Both the position numbers and the translations under genes were made by a program. The notes under the pieces were generated by a model that was given only the letters and a program-made list of their open reading frames with translations, was not told where the DNA came from and made no database searches. A DNA stretch of 64,000 nt from Mesaphorura yosii (lineage: Eukaryota; Arthropoda; Collembola; Poduromorpha; Tullbergiidae), in contig WIXG01000051.1 of assembly GCA_009869945.1 (NCBI GenBank), positions 248,001 to 312,000 of the forward strand. Direction: 5' to 3'. Below are positions 1-12,617 of the stretch, one piece after another (position 1 is the stretch's first letter; each line of letters starts with the position of its first letter).

Positions 1-964
1 AAATATGTGACACTAGTCTGTGCGCTCTCGGAATTTATTGACCGGGCTGTCACTGCATACAGCATTCCAGCAGAACAGATCTTCTCGGACATGCTGTGCT
101 GCACTGCAGTGCGGAGTGCAATCGCTGAATCAAAGCCCTGAAGTGAAAAGTTCTAGCTCAAGTATAAATCAGATTGTCAAAACTGTAATACATCATTTTT
201 GTCTTGAGCCCAGACAAACTCCGAGCGCAAAAAACTAATTTCATTGTCAAAGAAAGGGCAGGCGAACTTTTGGCTCGACTAGCCTGCAGCCGTTAACCGA
301 AACGCAATGTCGCCCACTCAGTTTGGTGGATTACGCCTTGGATACTGTAAACTCGTAAAAGAGCTTACTGAAAAGTCGCTTGTAGTTCATGAATCATGCA
401 TGTTGCTTCGAAGATCAATTATTCAAAAATTCTTGGTTTAGGATTCTGTTAGAAGTGGCAGTAAATGCGTATTTAATGACGCGCCGGCTCGTCTAAATCG
501 ATAACGAGAATCTCGGAAGTTCACCCACCGTTTAACTTTATTTATGTTTTGAGTTCCGAATGAGTAAAAATGAAAGATTAACCGCGATGCTTCTTAAAAT
601 CGTCCCAATCGTGGAGAGAGGCTTTGGCATAAATTATAGACAAATTGGATGTAGCGGCTGCCTCTATTTCAAGTTTTATTTGAAACCTCATCAAAGCATC
701 CTTATGAGAATTTTATGGATCCAGATTTTACGACAGTACTCAAAAGAAGGAGATTTTTGGACTCCTTAACAAAGCAACAGAAGATTTATTGATCCTGATT
801 TGCATTAATGCTTTCCCTTCCATTACATGCATTAACACTATCCTTGCAAATGAGATATGGATGAGTGGGCAGATGTTCTGACAGTTTTATGGTGCATCAA
901 CTTTCAAATAATGAGCGATGCAATCTCGGCAATTTACAATTAACTCTAAATTTCCCTCTTCTAG
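1..964. other. Non-coding stretch upstream of the first recognised Ig exon
   Basis: I see no supported exon here. The stretch ends in a pyrimidine-rich acceptor (TTCCCTCTTCTAG) at 953-964 that opens the Ig exon, so at least its right part is probably intron of that gene. Confidence 0.5.
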
Positions 965-3900
965 CACCTGAAAAAGACATGGGGATGCGAGTTGCAGAAA
1001 CAAGACTGCCAGGCTACGTCAACATTTCCTGTTGGGCTACCGGAGTTTACCCTGAACCAAGACTTGCGTTGTACTACGGAGACGGAGACAACAGAGATCA
1101 AATGTAAGTCAGCGCGTTCATAACTTTACTATTCATTGGTAGCTCTGAGCGTCATCTTGAGACAGCGTCTTCGCCAGTGAAAGCTAGAAAGTTCAGCCCT
1201 GCCTGGAATTAAGAACGAATTGAAGAAGTACACTCCACTCGACGAAAATAATAATTCAGTACAGTACATATAATATAATAGTGCAGTGTAGTGTATAATG
1301 ACATAGTAAATATCTCCATAACCATCTCACTGGGTTATTATTATAATGTCATCCAATAAAGTGTTTGCGCGGATTCAACCCCAGTCAGCTAAGCCAAGTC
1401 GGGATCTTAATACGACTACAGCGAGTTAGCCTTATATCACCTTACAGCCATAAAATGTCTAAATATAAATTCTCATAAGGAAGATTGGAGAGAGGAATTC
1501 GCTAGGGAGGAGAAAGCGGAGAAAGTTCACGCAGCACGCACTCTAGGAAAGGGAGAAATGAGTGATGACAACGACAATGGAAGGGAATGTGCATCTTTCT
1601 TGCGTTGCGTGAGGAGCGGGGACAATGCTTACACGAAATAGGACTGCATCGCATGAAAAATTGACGACTCGTATTGTACGTATTGGAAACACAAAGACAC
1701 GCATAGGACTCTTTATTGTAGTAATAGTGCGTAATCACGGTGAATGTCGCTGTCCTTTTTGTGCTTCTTCCATTCTCTTATTCTTTCTCCACTTGTTTGT
1801 GAAAGCGTTTGTTAGTCATACACTCGTCTTTATTTCCGGTAATAAATGTATAAGCACAACAGAAACCGAACTAAGGTCTGAAATACATTGAATGACACAA
1901 ATAATTGTACGAAGAAAGGTTGATTGAAGCACTGTTCCGCTTCCAACGTGGCAGTTCGCTTCGTTGAGTTTATGTCGCCAAGTGATAATTTCCAATGCAC
2001 TACGTCCTGATGACATTCGACTCTGGAAGTGAAAAGCACATTGCTGCATCAACAACGCCAACCATGATTAAGATCACATTCCAAATGAGAGGATAAATGA
2101 CATACAACTCCATAGTTGACAGTTAACGACATCGAGCCAGTCACTCATACGCCACTCTCAGTTTGCCAATACGTAGCCTGTCAAGATTGACTTGACAGTC
2201 GAAAGATGTTCGCATCGCGGCTAATGGAAGGATCCTGCCAAGATCAAGATCAAGACGACTAAAGTTTTTTGTGCATCTCGCCGGAAACTGTAATTGGAGG
2301 TGACAGTGCGTGACAGTCTGACAGGACAGTTAGCCCATGTCCAGCCAGACCATTCTCATTACAAGGATTGACGGATGCAAAAGCTAACGATGCGTTTACG
2401 AAGTTTCCAGCTCTTCAGCGCGCTCACTCGATAAAGTCCAGATACGAGTTTACGAATGTACTAGCAAACCCTCAGTTTTAACTCAAGGAAATTAATTATA
2501 GAATGCCGGCAATAATTCTCTATTCTTCCAAGAATCTCTGAAGACAAATGACATCAACTTGATGAAATTCCTTAGATTTAATTTTCTTTGCGTGAAAATG
2601 TGAGCAGCTTTTTGTTAAGATTATCTCAGGTTATACTTGTTTAATTAGTAAGTGGGAAAGAAGGGACGGCAACGCGTTCGGATTCTTATTTACGCTTTTG
2701 TTGTTCTTCGTTACTTTTCCACCTTCTGCGAAGAAAATAATGAGTGAAATATGACTTGAGGGTATACCTCCAAATTAAGAGTGACAAAGTAACGATGAGA
2801 TGAAGCTTGCTGATAGCTGGAAGAAAGCTACTAAGTTTACACAACTCTCAAGGAAAACATGTCAAAATATTCTTAAGACACTCTCACTGCGCTAATTTAG
2901 AAAATGTGATGAATTGAATCTGTATCCATGAGCCGCCACGGGATCGTAAAGAATGAAGACTAAGATTTGACAAATGAAATGGATTTGGGATTTGACTTGC
3001 TTTCGCATTTCTGTACTGAGCCTTTAGAGCGTTGGCGAAGGAGAAAGTCAGAGAGGCGAGGGAAATATCAGGCTGGAGAAATGTATTTGCTGAGATAAAT
3101 TAAAACATCATACCCACGCCGAGACCAATAAGAGACACTTTATTCGTTCAGTTCACACCAGTGCGCAGTGCCATGACATGAGTCAGTCTCAGTGGGAGTC
3201 GGAGAAATGACTGAGAAAGTCGGGACGCCAACGCCTTGTGCGAAGGGTTAATTTCAATTGACTGGCTGAGAAAAGACTAAAGTAAGCACCCGTGATGTTG
3301 CGACACTTTGAGATTTGAATGAAATGGAAGTGGAGAAAGTCAGAGTGTAAAATTCTTATGAATAAATGAATGAATGAATTATGAAGCGTTGCTCATTTTA
3401 ATTTCTTCTGAAAGACGGAGACGGGCACATAAAAGAAATTTAATAAGTACAAAACAGACTGCAACGAAACGCACAATGCGCCAGACGTCAAAATATTAAC
3501 TCCATTCCATCTCTCAAAGCTAGCGCTAAGATTTCTTTGGATTCGTAAAGGGAGTGCAGTCTTAATTAAATTAGAGTTTAGTACCAAACTTTTGAAAAGT
3601 GCATCAAGCTGCAGCATAAATTTTTCCTATGCACTAATTCAATCTTGAATGCACTGATTAATTGTAGATTTTCTCTTCGTTTATGCAGAGTCGAAGATCT
3701 TGCAATTGAGACGAAATGGAACCAAGGTGCCTATGATATTCGAGCATCCAAGATTCTGGAGGAAGCAAATTTCTCGTCATCAGTATTTGACTGCGAACTG
3801 ATTATTCCTGAAGCGGAGTACGTCGTCCGAAGGAGCACAATGTATGAGCCAGGGTCGTTTGAACCCTGGGGCGGAAGCTACGGTAGAGCCGTTACATTAT

Positions 3901-4130
3901 CACACCTTAATCTGAAGGAACTAAATTCGGAGAATGACTTCCTTTTTTTTTTTATTAAATGGGCAAGCATCATCCACACCGTTCCTGAATGTGGTCATGG
4001 TGGGTTCTGTTGCAGTACAACTAACACTTCTCTCCTTAATGCTCATAAGGTGACAAGTTGGACCGTCGCAACCGGCAACACTCAGAGTCAAACATTCAGC
4101 TCTCATTGGATGTCTGAACCTAATTGCTAA
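965..4130 (+). CDS. Immunoglobulin-domain protein, 3' part (two exons seen)
   Basis: Two exons, 965-1103 and 3689 to about 4130, join in phase across a 2.6-kb intron (GTAAGT donor, TTTATGCAG acceptor). Together they encode one Ig-like fold. The first cysteine lies in GYVNISCWATG, followed by VYPEPRLALYYGDGD. The second lies in SSSVFDCELIIPEAEYV. This resembles the second Ig domain of arthropod cell-surface Ig proteins (beat-like or uncharacterised families), which are usually secreted or membrane-anchored recognition proteins. The first exon enters in phase 1, typical of Ig domains. The 5' end lies left of the window. The C-terminus is uncertain: the frame runs open to 4128-4130 after MYEPG, but that tail includes a poly-T tract encoding FLFFFI and looks unlike protein, so a splice near 3850-3890 is possible. 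A poly(A) signal follows at 4274. The family assignment is inference; the Ig fold is fairly secure. Confidence 0.6.
2117..2324. promoter_or_regulatory. Cluster of six TGACAG motifs in the Ig gene intron
   Basis: TGACAG occurs at 2117, 2193, 2301, 2311 and 2319 on the + strand, and as CTGTCA at 2178. TGACAG is the core bound by TALE homeodomain proteins (Meis/Homothorax, TGIF). Six copies in about 210 bp is far above chance (roughly 0.1 expected). A regulatory function is inferred only. Confidence 0.3.
3365..3379. repeat. Short AATG tandem repeat
   Basis: Nearly four units of AATG lie in the intron of the Ig gene. It is a simple repeat with no evident function. Confidence 0.6.
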
Positions 4131-4273
4131 TTCACCTACTGACTTAAACTTTTGATAGTGTGATGTGATTTTAACGTGGTTTTGCCTGCTGTCATAAAAT
4201 AGAATGTTATGTGCCGTGTCTTTTGAATTAAAAATACTACTGATCGCTTTTTGTATGTTTTATGTATGCGGAA

Positions 4274-4279
4274 AATAAA
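4274..4279 (+). terminator. Poly(A) signal AATAAA of the Ig gene
   Basis: A canonical hexamer lies 144 bp after the open-frame stop at 4128-4130. It supports the view that the last exon of the Ig gene ends here. Confidence 0.45.
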
Positions 4280-5341
4280 ACTGTTGAATTTCGAAATATT
4301 TGATCTCAGCTTTGCATTTGTGAAAACTGAAAACGAACCGATGGAGTCGAGAACTCAGGAGATATGAGATGAACAAACCATTTGATATTTTTATTACACA
4401 TAGGACATATTTACAATGAAAATGGAGACGCAAAATACTAGCCATTTCATTCAGGGACATTCTACAGCGGTGTACGTCAGTCTACATAAAGAGCGAACTT
4501 AATAATCGAAACGTTCAACCTAAAACGTAAAGCCAGTGACTCTAAACACTCTGAGTTAATTAAGTAGTTAGTAGTGTTAATTAATTTGTAATAATAATGC
4601 CAACACAATAAATCGATAAAATGCCTTCTGCGCTTTGATACGTTGAATGTGAGATTTCAGTACATAAATCTGCTAATCTCTTGCGATAAATATTCCGTTG
4701 CGCGAATATAGTCTCGTATTTACAGGGAATCTCGAAACTTAACAACAAAAATAAATCTAGATAACAGTAAATCGCGTATCACATCCGAACCGAGAAAATG
4801 AGAGTGTAGGATCTAGAATCAAAAGTAAGCTAATACTTACGGGTAAACATTCTTGTAACTTCAGCTAAATAGTAAGACTAAGGTGCTAGCAATAGACTGG
4901 AGTTTAGTAAATCGTAACTAGCATGATTACGTTATCTCACTTATATTGCCAGAATGGCTTAGGTGGATTAATATGCTTTTCCTTAACAATTAGCATGTGG
5001 TACTGGAACTTTTTTTTGACATTTTCGAGTCATTAAGAACACCCAGTCAAACTCTAAATTCACTCTGAACTTTAATACAACCGAAATGTCTTTATCTTAA
5101 CTAACTTAGTGATAATTGGTTTCTTCCTCCTCACCTCACAAAGGGGTACTTCGCCTGCTTCCACTTGGTCGACTTCCAATCTGTTTTTGCGTATTCTTTC
5201 TTCGTGAAGAGAGCGCAAGGTAGGTCCTATGTTCATGGTACTATTTTTCTTTCTACAAATGGTTTGTGGGTTGTCTTTGAGGGACATTCATCCGTTGCTG
5301 GTGATAGGTTGATTCCACCGATATTGGTGCTTGCCGAAGAA
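4280..5341. other. Intergenic region between convergent Ig gene and MAF1
   Basis: It is AT-rich with no supported ORF. It should contain the MAF1 3' UTR at its right end. Small ORFs here lack conserved motifs. Confidence 0.5.
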
Positions 5342-7134
5342 TTAGTAGTCTTCCAACGAGAATTCAGAATCCTCCGATGATGAGTTAGGACTATATAATG
5401 AAGAGCCACAGAACTGAATCAACATCAGGAAGTTGAGCCTAAACATTGTTAAGAATTGTATCTATCTACCTGACGGCCCTGCAAGTCAGAAAGATGATTC
5501 TCTTCAATTTTGGGTTGGAGAAGAAAAAATTGAAAGACCAAACACAGCCAGCCTCTGAGAATGGATCGGACGTCAGGTCTGGCTTGTACATGTAAATCTC
5601 GGCATTCTGAATTCCACCGATCTCGCAGTCAATTTCTTCCCACAATCTTTGTCTACAAGCACAACATCAGAAACATCATCATTCTCAGTCCATTTCTCAG
5701 TAGCAAAGTAAAACTTAAGAAAAACTACATATGTTTCAAGCTGAAAGACAGTCGCTTGCCCTCCACCGTTATATTATCTGTGTTTCTAGGCATGTTTATT
5801 AGCGTCAGTAGATAAGAGTACAACCAGTTCAACTTTAGCCTTTTAATCCTTATATAGCTCGCTCAGTATCCTTTATCCAGCTATCCAATCGCTGAATGCT
5901 GCAAATATATTGAGATTGAGACTAATCCTGATATCGCATATTATCAAACCAGATTTCAAGAACGAGTTCAACAAACTAGAACCTATATTTATTCGAGTCA
6001 GTAACAGACGCTGACGAGGCGACTCGAACGACGTATACAAAAGAAAATGCAAATCACACGTTCTGTTTGAAACCAACGTTGTTTGATTACGGCTTCGTAA
6101 ACAAAAACATTTTCTCAAGTTAAAATTTCTCACTCTCTTCTCAATAGCGCATTCCTTTCCTTAAGATCCCTGACACGTATTGGCTATCTTATCAAAATAT
6201 CGCATGACAGACGGAATTTTTTCAAAACAAGAACTTGTGGACAATACAGGGCACAAGGCCTCCAGGCTTCCCTCCGCGGCATTTATGGTATTTGACATTA
6301 TTAGACAGATTAAAACTAGGGCAAGGGTGAAAGGTACACATGCAAAATTAAGCCAACCTTTACCTTTCTCGTGAGAACTCAAGGCTTACACCTGAGTTCT
6401 GAGACTTACTCTACAGCACAAACTTTCGTTAGGGTGGAGATGACCACACCCAAGAGCGTCAGTTTGCTAGTGGGATTTAACTTCAGTGATCTTACGAGAA
6501 CTGGTTATTCCCAACTACAAGACCGTAGAATATTGAAATGGACAAACCTAATGGCTTTGTTGTACAGGCTTGATTGACCAAGCCTCGCGTCAATTTCTGC
6601 CCAAACATGTGCCAAGCTCGGAGCTCTTGAAAACTCATGACTTTTAGCATCGCTAAAGTCGTAATCCGGGTGAAACGATAGATTTAGTGTTGTAATCAGG
6701 TTGAAGAGAGTCTTCCTTGATATTATGCACATTTCCAAGTTTTCTGGGGTGAAGAAGTTCTCCGCTTCCACCGAGTCTGCCGACTTCGACAGGAATTGAT
6801 CCCCAGGTGGGGATAAAGCAACGATTTCAGAAGCCCCACCTTCTCTTGCCATCTTTTTGTACATTGACTTTTGTTCAAATCCAGCAACCTGCATTAAATG
6901 TCAAGAAGTGTTCTATTATTTACCACTGTCTTGACCGACCTCCAATTTATGTGACCTTGATTTATTTGGCCCAAGAAATAGAATCCCTTAAGTGGTAAGT
7001 GACATTTTGAAGATCTTAAAAATTACCTTGCAAGAATAAGATTCCAAGCGTCCGACTACTCGGAAATCTCCAAGCTCAATTTGATTCATCAACGAAGTGA
7101 TCGCTTCAAGTCGTCCACTCTCTAGAAGTTTCAT
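5342..7134 (-). CDS. MAF1: MAF1, repressor of RNA polymerase III
   Basis: MAF1 binds Pol III and blocks its recruitment by TFIIIB when TORC1 signalling falls, lowering tRNA and 5S transcription. Four exons: 7134-7027, 6888-6566, 5652-5475 and 5413-5342, giving about 226 residues (human 256). All family blocks are visible: the N-terminal MKLLES...GRLESYSCK box; [16 protein letters not shown] followed by PDYDFS and SHEFSR; then the [10 protein letters not shown] segment, [17 protein letters not shown] and [11 protein letters not shown]. The acidic tail ends [11 protein letters not shown]. Exon 3 most simply ends at GCC|GTCAGG, a weak donor. The stronger CAG|GTAGAT five bases on would break the frame to the conserved-looking tail, so this junction is the least certain. 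The exon 2 donor (CCT|GTACAA) is also weak. The segment before RLWEEID is about ten residues shorter than in human. Identity is secure. Confidence 0.9.
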
Positions 7135-8908
7135 TTTGGTATTCCAATTGAGGTAAAACAATGCTCAAGGGGTCTGCGATTCCTCCAAAATGCGAAGAAG
7201 GATCAGCTGAGTATAAACCTTGGCGAAGGGTGAAGATACGAACTGAACACGACTAGCATTAATTATGAAATTCACTGATTCTTATTTACTGCAGCAAGAG
7301 TAGCAACTCGGACTCGGACAGTTAATACTCGGTGGACTGGTTCGTATTCGTAATGCAGTATCGACTCTTTGTGTAGCCATCATGGTCCTTGTAATCATTT
7401 AAGTGACACTAAAAATCGATCAGACCTTCGACTGGACCTTTATCTCAACTTTGACCGTTGAAAGCCAGTTGTCTCCCACCACTGGAAAGCTTTCCTTTTC
7501 GTCCGTGTAGCAAGTGCAGTTGATAAAGATACAACAGAGCTCTTTCCTTTCACTTTTTCCGCAAAGACAATTTTCTTCCTTCGTCAATCAGCTGAATATG
7601 AAGATGAGCACTATTAATTGCAATTTCCATCAATGAGAACTTGTTTTTCGACAAGTCAATTACTCAACTGATATTTGTTAACATTGAAAACCCTCTTTTT
7701 TCTATCTTGATAGCCCATAACTGTATATAAATAGATTATGCGTAGTAAAGTAAAAGCGAGGCGTTCATTGGTGGTTCGCTGGTTCCCACTATGCTGATCG
7801 CGTCAGACGTCGCCAATCCATGGGCTGGTAACATTGGGATGTAGGAAACCTGCCCAAAAGGTTACCACTGCTGGTACATAACAGGAGAGCATAGAGCATA
7901 GCAACAAACGTGCAAAAAATACACTGTCCCTTTCAATGCACTGCACTGCAACGTACTCGAACGTACTCTTATCGTGTCTCGTGATGTGAATCTAAAGGCT
8001 GATGTGCCCATTTTAGCACTGCTTGTTTGCATCCGTGTATAAAATCGCAGTTTCTTTGTTCGTTCTAGATTTCTCGACATGGGCATAAATTACACATGTA
8101 CTAGACTTGGAATTAATCCCAATTGTACTTTCAAGCATGGCTTTATTGTTTCCTTCTGTTCTGCATGTTGGAGATATGTTTACAATTACACGACTGCAGT
8201 TATGGCATAAATATTTATTATCCAACGGTTGTTATCAAGTATTGATGAGTATTCGTTTTAATTCGCCAAAGAACTGCCATGTAAGCGGTTTTGGATTTGT
8301 GACAATGGCATAAGGTCAGAAGTTGATCGATCCACTGTCCTGAGAAGTTGAAGTTGTTACGATAAAATCATTTCAGCAAACACGCGAAACCACAGAATTG
8401 AGTCAGCAATTGACACTCGAGTCATGAACTCTCGTGAACCCACAACCCGAAAACCTTGCATGCTCCATTGCATTTGCGCGAGGTTAATTGCAAATTCACT
8501 GCATTGCATTGCATGTATTTTGATGGCTTTTCAATTCAAGTGGCTCAGGCCCCAGGAAGGTAGCGATTACACGATTATACTCGTGGAGATGCAACCAAAA
8601 TCATGAGAATTTGCTATGAATTCACACAAAGTGAGAATAAATGATTGAATTTATTCAAGCACCAAACGGAAAAATGTAGGAAAGATCATGCATGATTAAG
8701 AACACAAAATCAGTGAGATATGAGACACCAACATGAATAGGAATTCAACAGAATGAAGTACACGCTAAACTAGCTAAATAAAATTTTCTGATTGAAAAGA
8801 AGAGCGATTCATTAATTATTATTATAGAGCATTCGTCCCGCGTGCCTGATACAAAAATGTGAAAGATTAAATATTAATTCCACAACATCAATATTCTTCA
8901 GCTCCAAA
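7135..8908. other. Intergenic region: MAF1 promoter side and dorsal 3' flank
   Basis: I see no conserved ORF. The left part should hold the MAF1 promoter and 5' UTR. The right part holds the dorsal-A 3' UTR; a minus-strand AATAAA (TTTATT on +) is at about 8650. A TATATAAA at 7724-7731 faces right, but no gene follows it. Confidence 0.5.
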
Positions 8909-11900
8909 TCAATTTACTTGCCCATCTGGATCTACGAGGACAAGATTAGAACTAAAGTTTTCTGAAAGGTTTGACTCCAACAAACTCAGGTTGACATCGG
9001 ACAAGTTGGGCAGGCTTATGTTCCCCAAATCGTCCGTATTATTTGTGCCCATGTTTAGATTATTTTCTTGCTGCTGCTGGTGCATTTGTTGTGTAAGCGC
9101 ATTCGCAGGCTGGAGGGTATGGAGCAAAGGAGAATGAGCAGGCTGATAGCCTTGGGGCGAACCGACCATTTGGGAATTGTCGCCTGGAGATTGAAGATTA
9201 TGCAGTTGCCTTGTATTCTGAATCCCTCCTTGAGGCTGGCGCTGGAACTGACTCGAAGACGCGATGGCTTGCTGGTGCATCATTTGCTGTTGCTGTTGGA
9301 ATGGATTCGGACTCTGGTGGCCGCCCGCATGTAATGGACTTTGATGCCCAGGATGCATCGGGCTTTGTAGATGCATTGGACTTCCAGGATGTTGTTGGAG
9401 ATGCGGAGGAATGTGCATCGGACTGTGCTGATGAATTGGGCTTTGCATATTTTGTTTAACTCCTTGCAACTCTTGATTTGGGTTGTAATAGCTCTGCAAA
9501 CCGCCTCCAGAGAAGCCAATCGCCATCGGATAGTCAGGCTGCTCTTGCTTAATTTCTGTGGATATCAATGGTGGGAAGGAACTACGTTGGCCTAAATTTC
9601 ACATGCAAACAAAAAGAAAAATATCAAGGCATGCACGAATCAAATCTGGAACACATCAAAGCTTAAGACTTTATCACACTAGACTAGATGAAAAGAAATT
9701 ATAGATATTGAAATCAATTGGAAAGATAATTCCAGAATCAGTCAAATCAAAGTAAATGAATTAAACTCAAAACAAACTTTCTTAAAATTAAATTAAAATC
9801 GTGCAAAAACCAACAAAAACAAAGAAAACCCTACATAAACATTACTACAAGAATTCTTTAAAGAATAACAACCTTCATTTATAAGAATCTTTCCATTTTA
9901 TTTTAAATTTTAAAGTCTTGTCAACATTTTTCAGATCTTTGGTTATACCACCTCAGCACATACGCATTACCTTCACCCTCTAAAGATAGCTAATTTGATA
10001 AAAATTTAATAAATAAGGTACTAACGTTTGATTAAGCCTGGCTCATTATTGAAATATTGAACAAGGCGCTGTGAATTGCTTTCAGCTAATTTCTGCCGCT
10101 TGCGCTTGAGCGTTTCTGGATCTGATGAATAAAATCATATTGTAAGCCATGAGGCAAAATTCTTAAAGCATAAAATAGCACCATAAAGCAGATATAACAG
10201 ACAGAGTATCTCAGGATAAAAGCAATCACAACTGCATTACATGATTTACATCTATTGGCTAGAATAATGACAAGATTCGTTTCGTACATTGCAGCAATAA
10301 GCTTGAAGCACCTTAATTATTATTCAACACATCACCATATGAAGAATCAAAGTCTTCTATCGCGGCTTTAGGAGGCACATCCCCAACATACAAGTCGTAA
10401 ATCTCCCCAATTCCAACGCAGCTCCCATCGGCATCAGAGGCCTCGAGATTATGCCCAACTGGCCCTGGTCGTGATCTATCTTCACCTTCATTTGTGTAAG
10501 GAAATGAAGCGTCTATCTTCTTCTCAGGGGAAACTCGCTTTGCGTCGGACGTGCTATTACCCGTTTCTTGCAAATTTATATTCTGCACAGAATTATTTTG
10601 TAAATCAAGCGCATTTCCCTGGACGTTAACGTTTCCATTCGACGCATTCCTGTTAAGAGTCAAACAAGCGCTACTTTGCTTCGATTGGCTTGGACCAGGT
10701 TTGCCCTTTCCACCAGTAAAAAACCTAAATAAGCCACCTCCACTTGGTTTCTTCTTCCTGGGCGGAAGAGCTGGGGGAGGTACGTTAATTTCTCCATCGT
10801 ACTTTAGTTTCGGCGGTCTAGGCGGCGGAACTAATTCAGCTGGGCCTAACTGGTTAAAAAACGCTTTATCTATGGCCTCGTTAAATTCAATTGGATTCTT
10901 CATTGCCAATTCAAAACTGCTGCACACAGGGTTTGTTTCCATTGTAATTTGCCCATTACCAGCTCGTTCGGCTTGCTCTACCTTGACCACACTTATTTGG
11001 CACTCATTCTGAAGCCCATCAATGTCCATTGGATCTTCTTGCCCCAAGCCTTCAAGCTGTTTCTTAATTTTCTCAATCTCTTCAGCATTGTACTCTACGT
11101 GGCGACCCTCACCAGAAGCATTAGTATCACTAACAATGAAATCGTTTAAGCACTTATAAGCATCTTCGACACCAAGCAAATCTTCCAGATTTTGACGTTT
11201 TTCAGCAGGTTGAGAGACAGACGTTTCAAGAGCAGAGTCGTAGCTTGCAGCCATTGCAGCAGCCCATAATCGTTTGTTTGATCTAATACCTGAGGACAGT
11301 GGAACATACTGAAACGGCCGAGGAAGTGATGTCGTATCTTTCGACGGACAACGCAGCTGTATGAAGACATTTACCGGCGAAGTTATCTGCTCAAGAAATA
11401 CATCAATCAATATCTCCTCTACAATTGACCCAGTGTTGAGTGAGAGACTACTATACCTCCAAATCCTTATACTGAGGGGTTCTAAAGCAAATTGCGTACT
11501 GTTTGTGAACATCAGACGGTTGAAAATCGGCGAAGCTTTCCCATACAAGAGTCCCATCCTCAGCTTCCTCGTAAAATCGGATCTCAATATCATCTAAGTA
11601 ATAAATTCATCCATTGAGAGAAATATTCACGTCAAAATGGTTAAACTGGGGAATCGTACCTTTGGATACTTTATCACAAAGCAGTATTATCTCGCGATTT
11701 CCAATAACTGGACTTGAGCATTCGCTCAGCTTCATTATTGTTAAGTCATTAATGGCCTCTGCGAAAGGAAGAAATTAACATATTTTAGATGCTTTTCTTT
11801 TCATAGCCAAACCGATAATCACTTTCAAGAACTAACTTTTGTCGTAGATGGGCTCTGACACCACAGCTTTCAATGGTATTTTAAATTGTCCATGTTCAGG

Positions 11901-12617
11901 GCCCTCAAGAAATACTTGGAAACAAAGTCGAACCGAGTTCAGGTCAATCGAGCCGGGTTGAGATTTATGACTGAATCCAGCTACAGCAGTTACAATTATT
12001 CGTGTTAGCCATGGTCATAAATGCGAATACCATAAAGTTGACTCAATTATCGCTGGTATGGCCTAAAACTTACTCCGAAAGGGGTCGACTCGAATTTCCT
12101 CTCGAATTTTCAAGCTGTCTTCGATGTCCTTCTTCTTAACACACTGAATCCCAAGATTCGAGAATTCACAAGTCATATCTTCACTGGCTGTAAAAGAAAC
12201 GGAAATATAAAATCGTTGCTTTCATTATAGCAGGGAATAACAAACTAACCAATTTCTAGTGTGCAAACTCCTTTTTTGCAACCTTCTTTCCCGACTAAAT
12301 TGTGAGGGTGAGGACGATAAGGAGGGTCGAACGTAACACAACTTACAACCACAACCGCACGTCCAGTTGTCGGCCCAACAATCTGAAATATGAGAGAATC
12401 CATTATACTCCTGGCAAACTGACATTAGCGCATCTAAGATCTGACTCAAGATCAAAGTGTCTAGTCTAACCTGAATCTTTGGGAAGGTTTTCTTTTCGTT
12501 TGTTGATTTAGCACCAGGCAGCGAACCAGCCGACCTTCCTTCGCACTCGTAGCGAAATCTCAAGGCCTTTGGTGCAGGCTCTTCTACAATTTTCACAAAT
12601 GTACGGGAGGTATCCAT
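8909..12617 (-). CDS. dl: Dorsal-type NF-kB/Rel factor, isoform A (NLS and Q-rich activation domain)
   Basis: Rel-homology transcription factor acting downstream of Toll in immunity and dorsoventral patterning. Exons: 12617-12471, 12382-12250, 12187-12074, 11980-11837, 11758-11660, 11593-11457, 11386-11290, 10121-10026 and 9591-8909. The frame stays open throughout and gives 549 residues. The Rel domain starts at once ([20 protein letters not shown], the DNA-contact loop) and shows [47 protein letters not shown] and [11 protein letters not shown]. The small exon 10121-10026 supplies [11 protein letters not shown], the classical NLS also seen in Drosophila Dorsal-A. The last exon has an IKQE SUMO-type site, long Q/H/M/P repeats and a [12 protein letters not shown]-like activation tail. 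The first ATG is taken as the start because the Rel domain follows within a few residues. In the cell it would be held by Cactus until signalling. Confidence 0.93.
10313..12617 (-). CDS. dl: Dorsal-type NF-kB, alternative isoform B (read-through C-terminus)
   Basis: This isoform shares the first six coding exons with isoform A. The seventh is not cut at its internal donor (TCAG|GTATTA, 11290/11289) but reads on to a stop at 10313, giving 615 residues. The B-specific stretch begins GIRSNKRLW and has no basic NLS like KRKRQK. It includes [15 protein letters not shown], an acidic and polar middle, and proline motifs [12 protein letters not shown] and [12 protein letters not shown], the latter SH3-ligand-like. 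It ends with [13 protein letters not shown] and a polar tail. Drosophila dorsal also makes a B form by retaining sequence at this position and losing the NLS, which is established knowledge. That the same choice occurs here is inferred from a 324-codon open frame beyond a good donor. Confidence 0.75.

Noticed and set aside
7724-7731. TATATAAA, possible core promoter on the + strand
   Set aside because: No + strand gene follows before the dorsal 3' end. It is likely a chance AT-rich match.
11387-11456. In-frame retention of a 70-bp dorsal intron (open in one frame)
   Set aside because: The upstream Rel exon is in a different frame. Splicing at GAG|GTATAG to GAGCAG|ATA restores the expected [11 protein letters not shown] sequence.
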